Of a DNA stretch of 64,000 nucleotides, positions 8,378 to 17,167 are shown piece by piece (position 1 is the stretch's first letter; each line of letters opens with the position of its first letter). This stretch comes from Algimonas porphyrae. Its GTDB lineage: Bacteria; Pseudomonadota; Alphaproteobacteria; Caulobacterales; Maricaulaceae. Below the pieces are notes generated by a model. The model was not told the DNA's origin and searched no databases. It saw only the letters and a list, made by a program, of their open reading frames with translations. The DNA is taken from contig NZ_CP163424.1 of NCBI RefSeq assembly GCF_041429795.1, forward strand, positions 2,420,001-2,484,000, in the 5' to 3' direction. A program made the translations under genes and the position numbers.

Positions 8378-9183
8378 AGACGCTTCACAGTGCGCAGGTG
8401 AACATCTGCGCGCGCCATTCTTTTCAGCGCCGGCCCCAGCGGCTCCTCCACGACACCCATATGATGGGCGTTGGCATGCAGGAGGCGCGTTTTCGTCGTC
8501 AGAATGCCGACATGGCCGGGCCAGAATAGCAAATCCCCGGCCTGTTCCGGAGCGTCGACCACGTGGCCTAATGCTCTCTCCTGCATGTCGGCATCGCGGG
8601 GCGCATCAATCCCGCAGACCGCAAAACTCATCTGCACCAGACCCGAACAGTCCACCCCGCGTGCGCCGTTGCCGCCCCAAACATAGGGCTGGCCGAGATA
8701 ACGTCGCGCAACTGTGACCCAGCCCGTCTCCGGATCATTCAGAGGACGCACATGATGGAGACTGAGATAGGCCCCGGACCCCAGCTGCAGATAGCCATCG
8801 CGCTGCGCCGTAACCGTAACACAGGATCCCATGGGCAAGGACATGACGATATGGGATTTCAGGTCCGGGCGACTGAACAGGGGCGCACTAAGCGTGCTGA
8901 CGCGGTGCGTTCTGCGCGATGATGCCTCGACCAGCGCCTGGCTGTCGACCCAACCGACATAACCATGTCTGCGCTGCCCTGGAATCAGCGAACGGGCCCG
9001 CCCCAGAACCCAGCCGCCTTGTTCCGCGTGGATATCGAAGTCCTGACCATGGACCAGTTCGGAGAGTTGCCGCGCTCTGTGGTCAGGCTCCGACAATATC
9101 GGCGCATAGGCGAATGCCACACGATGGCGGGCGATTTTCGCGGCGCTACCGCGCGGCAAGCTGACCCTGGGGTCGCGTGCCAT
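8374..9183 (-). CDS. NlpC/P60 family cell-wall hydrolase with SH3-like domains
   Basis: A 269-residue protein with two SH3-like segments (about 20-85 and 95-145) followed by an NlpC/P60 papain-fold domain. The catalytic cysteine is C179 in GVDCSGLVQ, the histidine H224 in WPGHVGI, with a third polar residue near H236. Such enzymes cleave gamma-D-glutamyl-diamino acid bonds in peptidoglycan peptides. No signal peptide is visible from this start, as is common for the alphaproteobacterial type; it may act on imported muropeptides. It lies 6 bp after the marR stop in the same direction, so the two may be co-transcribed. Confidence 0.88.
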   Translation of the reverse strand: MARDPRVSLPRGSAAKIARHRVAFAYAPILSEPDHRARQLSELVHGQDFDIHAEQGGWVLGRARSLIPGQRRHGYVGWVDSQALVEASSRRTHRVSTLSAPLFSRPDLKSHIVMSLPMGSCVTVTAQRDGYLQLGSGAYLSLHHVRPLNDPETGWVTVARRYLGQPYVWGGNGARGVDCSGLVQMSFAVCGIDAPRDADMQERALGHVVDAPEQAGDLLFWPGHVGILTTKTRLLHANAHHMGVVEEPLGPALKRMARADVHLRTVKRL

Positions 9184-9189
9184 CCAGGC

Positions 9190-9693
9190 CTAGCGCCGCG
9201 AAGCGCGGCGGTTGCCCAAACCGTCTGGCAACTCGCCCTGTATCAATTCGGCGAACGCCCGCAGATAGTTGATGCCTTCCGGTGTCCGGCGCAGAACGAT
9301 CGAACGACGATCGCGCGGATCATCAGCCCTGACGATATAATCATAGGATTTCAGCCGGTCGATCGCGCGCGAAATGACCGCCTTGGTCACATTGAGACGC
9401 GCGGCCAGAGACCGGACCGTATGCGGCCCTTCTTCCAGATAGACGCACATCAGAACGGCCGTTTGACGCGCCGACAGGTCCGGCATGTCGCCCGCAACGG
9501 AGCCAACCGTCACATCTTTCCACAAGGCCAGCGCGACAGTCGATGACAGGCGCGATGCTTTGACCCGAGGGTGTGATCGCGATATGGCTGCATCCTGCGG
9601 CGCATCGTCGACAAAAGCGGAAGGTTCAGGGGATTGTGAAGCGCGGTCAGGGCCGTTCGCGGTGTCCGCAGCCAAGTCCTTCTTCGCCGCCAT
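9190..9693 (-). CDS. MarR family transcriptional regulator with long N-terminal extension
   Basis: A 167-residue winged-helix regulator. The MarR core begins near residue 60 (LSARQTAVLMCVYLEEGPHT), with the recognition helix VRSLAARLNVTKAVISRAID and the wing DDPRDRRSIVLRRT. The first 45 or so residues (AAKKDLAADTANGPDRASQS and beyond) are polar and probably disordered, which is unusual for MarR. The ATG at 9693 follows a strong GGAGGGG ribosome site; an in-frame GTG/ATG seven codons upstream is less likely. It is divergent from a membrane acyltransferase, and the shared promoter carries repeated TGATTCA sites that could be its operators. It probably forms a unit with the NlpC/P60 gene downstream. 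Confidence 0.9.
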   Translation of the reverse strand: MAAKKDLAADTANGPDRASQSPEPSAFVDDAPQDAAISRSHPRVKASRLSSTVALALWKDVTVGSVAGDMPDLSARQTAVLMCVYLEEGPHTVRSLAARLNVTKAVISRAIDRLKSYDYIVRADDPRDRRSIVLRRTPEGINYLRAFAELIQGELPDGLGNRRASRR

Positions 9694-9714
9694 GAACACC
9701 CCTCCCAAGGTCAC

Positions 9715-9809
9715 TGAATCACTTCCTTATAAGGCAGACTCGCACGGTCTTGATTCATCGGTCAAGAACAAGAGGGGCTTGCCACGATAAGAATCAGTCA
9801 AGTGATTCA
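9715..9809. promoter_or_regulatory. Repeated TGATTCA sites in the marR/acyltransferase divergent promoter
   Basis: The heptamer TGATTCA, or its reverse complement TGAATCA, occurs at 9715-9721, 9751-9757 and 9803-9809, with a near copy (AGAATCA) at 9790-9796. The last two form the inverted repeat GAATCA-N6-TGATTC (9791-9808). A second inverted repeat, TCTTGA-N8-TCAAGA, lies at 9748-9767. MarR proteins usually bind such palindromes between divergent genes, so these are candidate operators. This is inferred from position and symmetry only. Confidence 0.5.
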
Positions 9810-9853
9810 AAATCCTGACAACTTTTTTAACAACTCGGCTCTAGCCTTCATCC

Positions 9854-10957
9854 ATGTTTGCCCCGAGACAGATAGCAAGCCGTTTTTCGCCCCCTCAGAG
9901 GGACAACAATCCGGCTGACGCCGCGATCCTGTCGCGCCTCAACGCGGTCCGCTTTCTCACCGTTGTGATGATCGGGATCGGCTATGCATCGACGATGGCG
10001 GTCGGCCCGCAATCGAAAGAGTGGCTACATGTTCTGGGGCACGATCCAAGCTGGTACGGTATCCAGGTTCTGTTCTTCCTGTCGGGCTGGCTGGCCTGGC
10101 GAAGCCTCTCCTCCGGACGCGGCGTGGCAGCCTTCATCCGGTCGCGAGCCTTACGCAATCTCCCCTGGGTTATCCTCTACACGCTGATCGTTTCGGTCGT
10201 GCTGTATCCGCTGCTTTGCAATCACGATTCCCCGGCTGCGCAGGGAGCGCTCCAGCTGGCACTCTATTTTTTCAAAACCGTCACGCTTGTCGATCCAGGG
10301 GGACCCTTACCCGGCGCGCTCGACGACGCGCTCTATGCCTGTCTGTTGCAGGGCACGATCTGGACCCTGCGCTGGGGCGTGGTCGCCTTTGCCGGGCTCA
10401 TCCTGATCTATGCCACCGGGATGCGGACACGCACGCTGATCGGGCTTCTGGCCCTGTGCATTGCCGCCCACATCGCCATCGGCAGCTGGTCGTTGCGCAC
10501 AGAGTCGACGGCCTTCGACCCGCTCGTGCCGGGCCTCCGCTTGGGTTATGCGTTTTTGTTCGGCGCGGTCATGCGATCGGTGAACCATGTCCGTCTCAAA
10601 AGCTGGCGCGGCTGGCTGGCGATCAGTGCCACCTGTCTGGGCCTGGCGACATTGCATTATGTCGGCCTGACCTGGACCCATATGATCGAAGTGCTGGCCT
10701 CGCTTGGCTGGTGCGCGCTGGCCATGGCGCTACTGCTTAGCCCCCTTGCCGGCCTGAGAAGATGGCCGAACCTGACACTCCCGACCTATCTCGGCATCTG
10801 GCCCGTCGCGCAGTGGCTTTTGTCACAGCATCCGGACATATCAGTGCCCACGCTCGTCCTCGCGACCGTGTCGATCAGTGTCGGCCTCGCCCTGTTCCTG
10901 CGCGGCTTGCTGAGCCTAAGCGTCAGCCCCGCCCATCGGCGTGTTCAGACCGCCTGA
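9854..10957 (+). CDS. Membrane acyltransferase (acyltransferase 3 family)
   Basis: A 367-residue polytopic membrane protein with about ten hydrophobic segments. The segment IQVLFFLSGWLAWRSLSSG, followed by FIRSRALRNLPW, matches the acyltransferase 3 (OafA/YrhL/ExoZ) pattern, in which a conserved arginine-rich loop follows the second helix. Members of this family acylate cell-surface sugars or exopolysaccharide. The substrate cannot be deduced. No clear ribosome site precedes the ATG. It is divergent from marR and may be its regulatory target. Its last 42 bp overlap the convergent M17 peptidase gene. Confidence 0.8.
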   Translation: MFAPRQIASRFSPPQRDNNPADAAILSRLNAVRFLTVVMIGIGYASTMAVGPQSKEWLHVLGHDPSWYGIQVLFFLSGWLAWRSLSSGRGVAAFIRSRALRNLPWVILYTLIVSVVLYPLLCNHDSPAAQGALQLALYFFKTVTLVDPGGPLPGALDDALYACLLQGTIWTLRWGVVAFAGLILIYATGMRTRTLIGLLALCIAAHIAIGSWSLRTESTAFDPLVPGLRLGYAFLFGAVMRSVNHVRLKSWRGWLAISATCLGLATLHYVGLTWTHMIEVLASLGWCALAMALLLSPLAGLRRWPNLTLPTYLGIWPVAQWLLSQHPDISVPTLVLATVSISVGLALFLRGLLSLSVSPAHRRVQTA

Positions 10958-12343
10958 GGCCAGCCAGGAAAACAGTGCCCTGACAGCATAGACATCCGCC
11001 CCTTTCGGATGGCCGGGGCGGGACGCAGGATTCCAGCCGTAAACGTCGAAATGCATCCACGGCATGTCCGCCACAAACCGTTCCAGAAACAATCCCGCCG
11101 TGACGGATCCGGCAAAGGACCCGCCCGCATTCTTCATATCGGCGATCGGAGAGCGCAGCATGGCATTATAGGGCTGCCATAACGGCATCGGCCAGACCGG
11201 GTCGAGTTCGGCCATGGCATGACGCGCGACCGCATCATGAAGGTGCGGACGATTTGTGAAGAACGGTGGCAGCTGCGGGCCGAGCGCAACCCGCGCCGCG
11301 CCTGTCAGCGTGGCGAAATCGATCATCAAGACGGGATCATCTTCGCTCGCCTTCGTCAGGGCGTCGCCCAGAACCAGGCGGCCTTCCGCGTCCGTATTGT
11401 CAATTTCAACGGTCAGACCTGCGCGCGAAGTCAGGACATCGCCCGGTCGGTAGGCATTGGCGCTGACGGCGTTTTCGGCGATCGCCAACAAACAATGCAG
11501 GCGAACGGGCAGTTTTGCCGCCATGATCATGGAAGACAGCGCCAAGGCATGCGCCGCCCCGCCCATATCCTTCTTCATCAGGCGGGCGCCCGACGCGCTC
11601 TTCATATTTACGCCGCCCGTATCGAAGGTGATGCCTTTGCCGATCACCGCCAGACGCGGATGATCCGGATCGCCCCATTCGATTTCAACCAGACGCGGCG
11701 CTTCATGCGCGGCTCGACCGACGGCGTGGATCATCGGATAATTCTGTTCCAGAAGATCATCACCGACGACGACGCTCACATCGGCGTCATACGCATGGGC
11801 CAGGTCTTCGGCGGCCTGCTGCAAGGCCACGGGGCCCATATCGCCAGCAGGCGTATTGATGAGGTCCCGCCCGAGCGCCGTGGCCCTGACCGAATCCATG
11901 ATGGATGCCGCATCCACATTCTCACCCAGCACAAGCATGGCCGGGTCCGGCGTATCTTTCAGATAGCGGGAGAAGCGGTATCCGCCGATCCCCCAGCCGA
12001 TGGTTGCAAGCCGTTCGGACCAATCTTCGGGTAGCGAGGCCAATCGGTAGAAGCCCGCCGGCAGCGCCGTTGCGAGCTGTCCGGCGCGCATTTCCGCGTC
12101 CATGTCGCTTTCAATCTCACCACAGCCCAGCAGCACTGCCGCGATCTGTCCGTCCTCTGCGGGAAGATTGACCGTCTGTCCCGTCTCTCCCGCAAACCGG
12201 TTGGCTTTGGCAAAGCCGACTTGGGCTGACGGCAAGTCTTCGGACAGTATTGCCCAGTCATCAGGTCGAACGGCGTGGATCGGCACGACAGGTTCGCCAT
12301 TAGGCACGTCGATGATCGGGGTCAGATTAAGGCTGTATGTCAT
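10916..12343 (-). CDS. M17 leucyl aminopeptidase family protein
   Basis: A 475-residue cytosolic metallopeptidase. The C-terminal catalytic domain shows the M17 metal-binding set: GKGITFDTGG, MKKDMGGAA and the signature NTDAEGRLVLGDAL. The N-terminal domain is divergent from that of PepA and the overall length is slightly shorter; this subgroup is often annotated as leucyl aminopeptidase family protein beside a true PepA. The window holds a second, PepA-like enzyme at 46749-48260, so the two are paralogues. The ATG at 12343 (MTYSLNLTP) is preferred over upstream in-frame starts, which add unlikely residues. Confidence 0.9.
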   Translation of the reverse strand: MTYSLNLTPIIDVPNGEPVVPIHAVRPDDWAILSEDLPSAQVGFAKANRFAGETGQTVNLPAEDGQIAAVLLGCGEIESDMDAEMRAGQLATALPAGFYRLASLPEDWSERLATIGWGIGGYRFSRYLKDTPDPAMLVLGENVDAASIMDSVRATALGRDLINTPAGDMGPVALQQAAEDLAHAYDADVSVVVGDDLLEQNYPMIHAVGRAAHEAPRLVEIEWGDPDHPRLAVIGKGITFDTGGVNMKSASGARLMKKDMGGAAHALALSSMIMAAKLPVRLHCLLAIAENAVSANAYRPGDVLTSRAGLTVEIDNTDAEGRLVLGDALTKASEDDPVLMIDFATLTGAARVALGPQLPPFFTNRPHLHDAVARHAMAELDPVWPMPLWQPYNAMLRSPIADMKNAGGSFAGSVTAGLFLERFVADMPWMHFDVYGWNPASRPGHPKGADVYAVRALFSWLASGGLNTPMGGADA

Positions 12344-12483
12344 GGTGAAATGCTCTTCATGTCCAGAGCGGCCCTGTAAAGGTCCCATTAACTCTAGCTC
12401 TTTACGATTGTTAACAAAATCGCGCAGGGACGCAATCGGCATTTGGCCGAGCGGCCCTGCCCGCCAATCTGCCCGAGGCTCCT

Positions 12484-13725
12484 ATGCCGCATTCTCGATC
12501 CCGTTTACGCCGCGCCTCAGCGCTTCTTCTTGGAAGCGCGATGATCCTGTCGGCATGCGCCGTCGCCCCTGGAATGACCGATCAGGAAGCCTCGATGCGT
12601 GACGAGATCGCCGTCGAGCGCTTCATGCCGGCCACGCGCGAAATGCGGGACAATATCGAGACCCAGGAACTATTCGCCCAAGCCGCGTTCTGGTCGCATG
12701 AATATGAGCTAAACCCCTCTGATCTGGAAGCCACGATCAAGCTCGCATCCGCCGTGCGGCGACTGGGTAATCCGGGTCGGGCCGCCGAAATCACGCAGAC
12801 CTCGCGCGCCATTCACCCGCGTAATCCCTATCTTCTAGCGGAGCATTCAGCGGCCCTGATCGCTGAAGAGCGCGCTCTGGACGCCATTCCCGTCATCGAT
12901 GATGCCCTGCGGATAGCGCCAGCCTATGGTCGCCTCTGGTCACTCAAAGGCGCGGCACTCGATCAGATGGAAGAATATGATGCAGCGCGTCAGCACTATC
13001 AGCGTGCACTGCAAATCACGCCGAACGACCCGAACGTCTTGTCCAACCTCGGGCTCAGCTACGCCCTCGCCGGTGATCTCACCATGGCCGAAACATGGCT
13101 ACGCCGCGCGACTGAAACACCGGGTGCGGGAGCCGGGGTCAGACAGAACCTGGCTATGGTGCTGCAATTACAGGGTCGGACAGAAGACGCCGAGCGGCAG
13201 ACGCGCCTGTCGCGATTGACGCGCGGAGACCGCAAGCTGCCGCCCGAGCCCGTTCCGGCCTTCACGCCGCGCCAGCCATCGGCAGGCACCGCCTCGGTGC
13301 CGGGACAGTATGCGCCAAGACGGGCCAATCCTGCGCGTCAGATGAATTCAATGGCTGGGCCGCGGCTCACGACGACAGCACCAGACGGACGACAGTTTAC
13401 CTCTGCTGCCGATGCAGCCCGCGCTGCCGCCCGTCAGAGGCAGGGCAACGGGTCTGCAGCCGCGTCGCCGCAACCGCTCTATACGGGCGCACCCATGACA
13501 CAGGAACAGGCGGCTATTCTGTCGCAAATTCAGCAGTCCAGACAGGCTGGCGTGGCCGAAATGGACGGTTCCATGAATGCGCCGCATGTCGTCGGGCCGA
13601 GCCTACAGACCACACAGCCCTATGCTTATCAGCAACCCCCAGCGACCGCGCCCGTGCAGAGCGGCGGTTATCCCGCCCCGGAGGCGCAAACGACACGGCG
13701 CACGCCGGCCCGTCAGCGGCGCTGA
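12484..13725 (+). CDS. tadD: TadD-like TPR lipoprotein of the Flp pilus system
   Basis: A 413-residue protein with a lipoprotein signal (ALLLGSAMILSAC, lipobox LSAC), then four or so tetratricopeptide repeats between residues 65 and 245 (for example AYGRLWSLKGAALDQMEEYD and NVLSNLGLSYALAGDLTMAE). The C-terminal 160 residues are low in complexity and rich in proline, glutamine and alanine. TadD lipoproteins help place or assemble the Flp secretin in the outer membrane. The position next to the tad genes, on the opposite strand and separated from tadC by a bidirectional terminator, supports the assignment. The SD GAGG lies 5 nt before the ATG. Confidence 0.85.
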   Translation: MPHSRSRLRRASALLLGSAMILSACAVAPGMTDQEASMRDEIAVERFMPATREMRDNIETQELFAQAAFWSHEYELNPSDLEATIKLASAVRRLGNPGRAAEITQTSRAIHPRNPYLLAEHSAALIAEERALDAIPVIDDALRIAPAYGRLWSLKGAALDQMEEYDAARQHYQRALQITPNDPNVLSNLGLSYALAGDLTMAETWLRRATETPGAGAGVRQNLAMVLQLQGRTEDAERQTRLSRLTRGDRKLPPEPVPAFTPRQPSAGTASVPGQYAPRRANPARQMNSMAGPRLTTTAPDGRQFTSAADAARAAARQRQGNGSAAASPQPLYTGAPMTQEQAAILSQIQQSRQAGVAEMDGSMNAPHVVGPSLQTTQPYAYQQPPATAPVQSGGYPAPEAQTTRRTPARQRR

Positions 13726-13740
13726 GGCCACCTGACACGC

Positions 13741-13779
13741 AAGAAAAAAGCCCGGCTCGACAAGCCGGGCTTTTTTCTT
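13741..13779. terminator. Bidirectional intrinsic terminator between tadD and tadC
   Basis: A perfect 17-bp inverted repeat, AAGAAAAAAGCCCGGCT, a 5-6 nt loop, then its exact complement. It has T-runs on both strands, so it can end tadD (+) and the tadC operon (-). Confidence 0.92.
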
Positions 13780-13797
13780 GGTCGCGCTCGGTATGAT

Positions 13798-14760
13798 CTA
13801 TGAAAGCGCTCCGGCTAGGCGCATGGCCGCCGGAGTCAGGATCACGATAAACAGCACGGGCAGGAAGAACACGATCATCGGGACCGTCAGCTTGGCCGGC
13901 AAAGCGGCTGCCTTCTTCTCGGCGGCCATCATCCGCATCTGCCGGTTCTCATTGGCCATTGTTCGCAGGCTTTCGCCCAGCGGGGTCCCGTACCGCTCAG
14001 CCTGAATGAGCGCGGTCGCCACGGAGCGAATGCCGAGGTGATCATTGCGCCGCGCGAGGTTTTCAAAGGCGGCCCGCCGCGAGGACAGGTAGGAAAGCTC
14101 TGCCGTGGTCAGGTGAAACTCCTCGGCCAACTCTACCGAGTTTTCCGCCAGTTCATCGGCGACACGGGCGAAAGCTAGTTCGACTGACATGCCCGATTCC
14201 ACGCAGATCAGAAGTAGATCCAGCGCATCTGGAAAGACTGCCATGATCGAGGCCAGTCGTTTCTTGGCCATGTTTTTCACATAGATGCCTGGCAGGTAGT
14301 AGCCGAACACGACCAGCCCCAGCGTCGCGGCCGCCCGTTGCGCCATCGCCCAGCCCGGCGTGTTGAGAATGATGAGAAAAACCAGCCCGAAACAGCCAAG
14401 CGCGATAGGCAGGATCATCCGGAAGAAATAGAATTTATAGATCGGCCCCTGCCCGCGAAGCCCGGCCTGAGCCATTTTGTCCCGCAGATCCGTGGCTTCC
14501 AGCAGGCGTTCAAGACTGAACCTGTCGACCAGCTTCCGCGCCAGACCCTTGTCATTCGTGCGAAGACTGCGCTCTCCGTTCAACTGATCCATGCGCGCGC
14601 CGCGCAATGTGTCGCGCTGAGCCGAAACGGAGGCCATGCGCTTCTTCAGCTTATCACCCTCAAACAGAGGCACGACGATCATATAAACTGTTACCGCAAG
14701 CAACAGTGCGATTACGAAGTAACCCGCATTGGTCAGAAGCTGAAGAGTGCCGTCCGTCAT
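13798..14760 (-). CDS. tadC: Flp pilus inner-membrane platform protein TadC
   Basis: A 320-residue membrane protein of the type II secretion F family (CpaH in Caulobacter naming). It has an N-terminal helix (YFVIALLLAVTVYMIVVPLF), a middle pair of helices (FRMILPIALGCFGLVFLIIL onward) and a C-terminal helix (VPMIVFFLPVLFIVILTPAA). The T2SSF core contains FPDALDLLLICVESGMSVEL and ALIQAERYGTPLGESLR. With TadB it forms the platform on which the ATPase CpaF drives pilin assembly. It is the last gene of the minus-strand cpa/tad operon and starts 9 bp after tadB. Confidence 0.94.
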   Translation of the reverse strand: MTDGTLQLLTNAGYFVIALLLAVTVYMIVVPLFEGDKLKKRMASVSAQRDTLRGARMDQLNGERSLRTNDKGLARKLVDRFSLERLLEATDLRDKMAQAGLRGQGPIYKFYFFRMILPIALGCFGLVFLIILNTPGWAMAQRAAATLGLVVFGYYLPGIYVKNMAKKRLASIMAVFPDALDLLLICVESGMSVELAFARVADELAENSVELAEEFHLTTAELSYLSSRRAAFENLARRNDHLGIRSVATALIQAERYGTPLGESLRTMANENRQMRMMAAEKKAAALPAKLTVPMIVFFLPVLFIVILTPAAMRLAGALS

Positions 14761-14769
14761 CGCGCCACC

Positions 14770-15759
14770 CTAATATTTGAAGTCGATCATTTTGCGCATG
14801 ATGAAGATACCCATTCCCATCATGACCGCACCGATCATCAGATTCTGCTGACCGCGATCCGTTGTGAAAAGTTGCGTCATATAATCCGGCGACATGATGG
14901 AAACGAGGCCCATCACCACGATCGGCAGTGCGCCGATGATAATCGCGCTCATCTTCGCTTCTGCGGACAGAGCCTTGATCTTCTCCGCCAGAATTTTTCG
15001 CGAGCGCAAGACGTTGGACAGGTTGGCCAAAGATTCCCCCAGATTACCGCCTGTCGTCTTCTGAATATTCAGGACTGTGGCAAAGAAATTGACTTCCGCG
15101 ATTGGCAGACGTTCGAACATCTGCTCCAGACAGATTTCGATCGGCACACCAACAGCCTCGGCTTCGACAACACGCCTGAATTCCGCGCCCATTGGATCCG
15201 GGCTTTCATGGGCGATGATCTTCAGGCAGTCGCCTAAGGGCAGTCCGGTCCGCACACCGCGCACGATGATGTCCATACCGTCCGCAAAATGGGCCACGAA
15301 CTTTTTCTGCCGACGCTTGATCTTCATGTTCAGCACCATCCGCGGCAGACCAAAACCGGCCACGAAACTGGCGGCTGCCAGCAACAGGATCGGGAAGCCC
15401 AGAATGAGCCCCAGAACGGCAACGACCAGCGCGATCGCCAGCGAGATGGTCAGAAAAGTCGACCGCGACATGGACACATCGGCCTGAAGCAGTTTGGCAT
15501 TGATAGACTTGGCCGCTTTCTTTTTGGACTTTTGCGTGTCCTCCAGTTTCTTCAGCGATTCCTCGATCTGTTTGCGGCGATTACCGCTTTCGTCGACTTT
15601 CGTCTGGCCGCCGCGTAGACTGGCGGCGATGGACTTTTTGCCCGTATAGGTGCCCACGCGTGCAGACTTGGCCGACCCGCCACTCCCGCTGATCAGCATA
15701 TAGCCGATAATGCCGACAATGCCGGCGCCGGCCAGAGCCAGTATGAGCGTCTGCTCCAT
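14770..15759 (-). CDS. tadB: Flp pilus inner-membrane platform protein TadB
   Basis: A 329-residue T2SSF protein (CpaG in Caulobacter naming), partner of TadC. A single N-terminal helix is followed by a basic cytoplasmic stretch, two helices (FLTISLAIALVVAVLGLILG, FPILLLAAASFVAGFGLP) and the T2SSF core (FADGMDIIVRGVRTGLPLGD, TTGGNLGESLANLSNVLRSR). The C-terminus carries more membrane helices. Its ATG overlaps the cpaF stop by one base (TGATG), indicating coupling. Confidence 0.94.
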   Translation of the reverse strand: MEQTLILALAGAGIVGIIGYMLISGSGGSAKSARVGTYTGKKSIAASLRGGQTKVDESGNRRKQIEESLKKLEDTQKSKKKAAKSINAKLLQADVSMSRSTFLTISLAIALVVAVLGLILGFPILLLAAASFVAGFGLPRMVLNMKIKRRQKKFVAHFADGMDIIVRGVRTGLPLGDCLKIIAHESPDPMGAEFRRVVEAEAVGVPIEICLEQMFERLPIAEVNFFATVLNIQKTTGGNLGESLANLSNVLRSRKILAEKIKALSAEAKMSAIIIGALPIVVMGLVSIMSPDYMTQLFTTDRGQQNLMIGAVMMGMGIFIMRKMIDFKY

Positions 15760-17162
15760 CAGCCGCCAGCCTCATCGAGCGCCATGGCGAGGTCTTTTTC
15801 CAGATTGAAGTACCGGGCACGGTCCCAGAAGGCCGGACGGGCGATCCCGGTTGAGCGATGCTGACCGATAATGTTGCCGTCCGCGTCCTCGCCGTCCATT
15901 TCATACTTCAGCAGGTCCTGCGTCACGATCACGTCGCCTTCCATGCCGATCACCTCGGTAATGTGAGTGATGCGACGTGAGCCGTCACGTAGGCGGGTCG
16001 CCTGAACGACCACGTCGACGGAACCGACGATCATTTCACGGATCGTTCTGGCGGGCAGCGAGAAGCCGCCCATAGTGATCATGGATTCGAGCCGCGACAG
16101 CGCTTCGCGCGGGCTGTTGGCGTGCAGCGTCCCCATCGAGCCGTCATGACCCGTATTCATGGCTTGCAACAGGTCGAACGCTTCAGGGCCACGCACCTCG
16201 CCAACGATGATCCGTTCGGGACGCATCCGCAGACAGTTCTTGACCAGATCGGCCATGGTGACCTTGCCCTTGCCTTCCAAATTGGGCGGGCGCGTCTCCA
16301 GACGGACGACGTGCGGCTGTTGCAGCTGCAATTCGGCGGCGTCTTCGCACGTGATGATGCGCTCATCCGGATGGATGAAACCAGTCAGACAATTGAGCAG
16401 TGTCGTCTTGCCTGAACCGGTACCGCCGGAGATCACGATATTACACTGGCATGCCCCGATGATCTGAAGCACCTTGGCGCCGGCCGGGGAAATGGACTTG
16501 AAGTTGACCAGATCGTTGAGGGTTAGCTTGTCCTTCTTGAACTTCCGGATCGTCAGCGCCGGACCATCGATCGACAGAGGCGGCGCGATGACATTGACCC
16601 GCGAACCGTCCAGCAGACGCGCGTCACAGATCGGCGAGGCTTCATCGACGCGGCGACCGACTTGGCTGACGATACGCTGGCAGATGTTCATCAACTGCGT
16701 ATTGTCGCGGAAGCGGATATTCGTCTTCTGCATCTTGCCGTTGGTTTCGATGAAGACGTGTTTGGCCCCGTTGACCATGATGTCGGCAATGTCGTCGCGA
16801 GCCAGCAGAGGTTCGAGCGGCCCGTAACCCAGAATATCGTCGCAGATTTCCGTAATCAGTTGCGTTTGCTCGGCGACGGACAGGCGAACGTTCCGGATCG
16901 CGATGATCTCATCGACAATGGTGCGGATCTCGGTCCGGGCCTTGTCCGGATGCATGCCGGCCAAGGCCGACACGTCGATCGTTTCGAACAGGGCGTTGAA
17001 GATGGTCGCCTTGGTCTCGTAATACTCTTCGGACGGCTCATTCCCGCTGCGCGGGGCCTGATTGACAGGCTCCGGCGTCGGCGCAACCGGCTCGGGCGCA
17101 GGTTTCGGCGCGCTCGGCTGCTTGACCTTGACCGCAGTCGCTTCGGATCGCTTTCCGAACAT
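15759..17162 (-). CDS. cpaF: Flp pilus assembly ATPase CpaF/TadA
   Basis: A 467-residue secretion ATPase of the VirB11/GspE family that powers extension and retraction of Flp pili. The first 60 residues are proline- and alanine-rich. The N-domain ends with [20 protein letters not shown]. The ATPase core has Walker [14 protein letters not shown], an Asp box, the Walker B region [20 protein letters not shown] and the His box [20 protein letters not shown]. It begins 5 bp after cpaE within the operon. Confidence 0.96.
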   Translation of the reverse strand: MFGKRSEATAVKVKQPSAPKPAPEPVAPTPEPVNQAPRSGNEPSEEYYETKATIFNALFETIDVSALAGMHPDKARTEIRTIVDEIIAIRNVRLSVAEQTQLITEICDDILGYGPLEPLLARDDIADIMVNGAKHVFIETNGKMQKTNIRFRDNTQLMNICQRIVSQVGRRVDEASPICDARLLDGSRVNVIAPPLSIDGPALTIRKFKKDKLTLNDLVNFKSISPAGAKVLQIIGACQCNIVISGGTGSGKTTLLNCLTGFIHPDERIITCEDAAELQLQQPHVVRLETRPPNLEGKGKVTMADLVKNCLRMRPERIIVGEVRGPEAFDLLQAMNTGHDGSMGTLHANSPREALSRLESMITMGGFSLPARTIREMIVGSVDVVVQATRLRDGSRRITHITEVIGMEGDVIVTQDLLKYEMDGEDADGNIIGQHRSTGIARPAFWDRARYFNLEKDLAMALDEAGG

Positions 17163-17167
17163 GCGCC

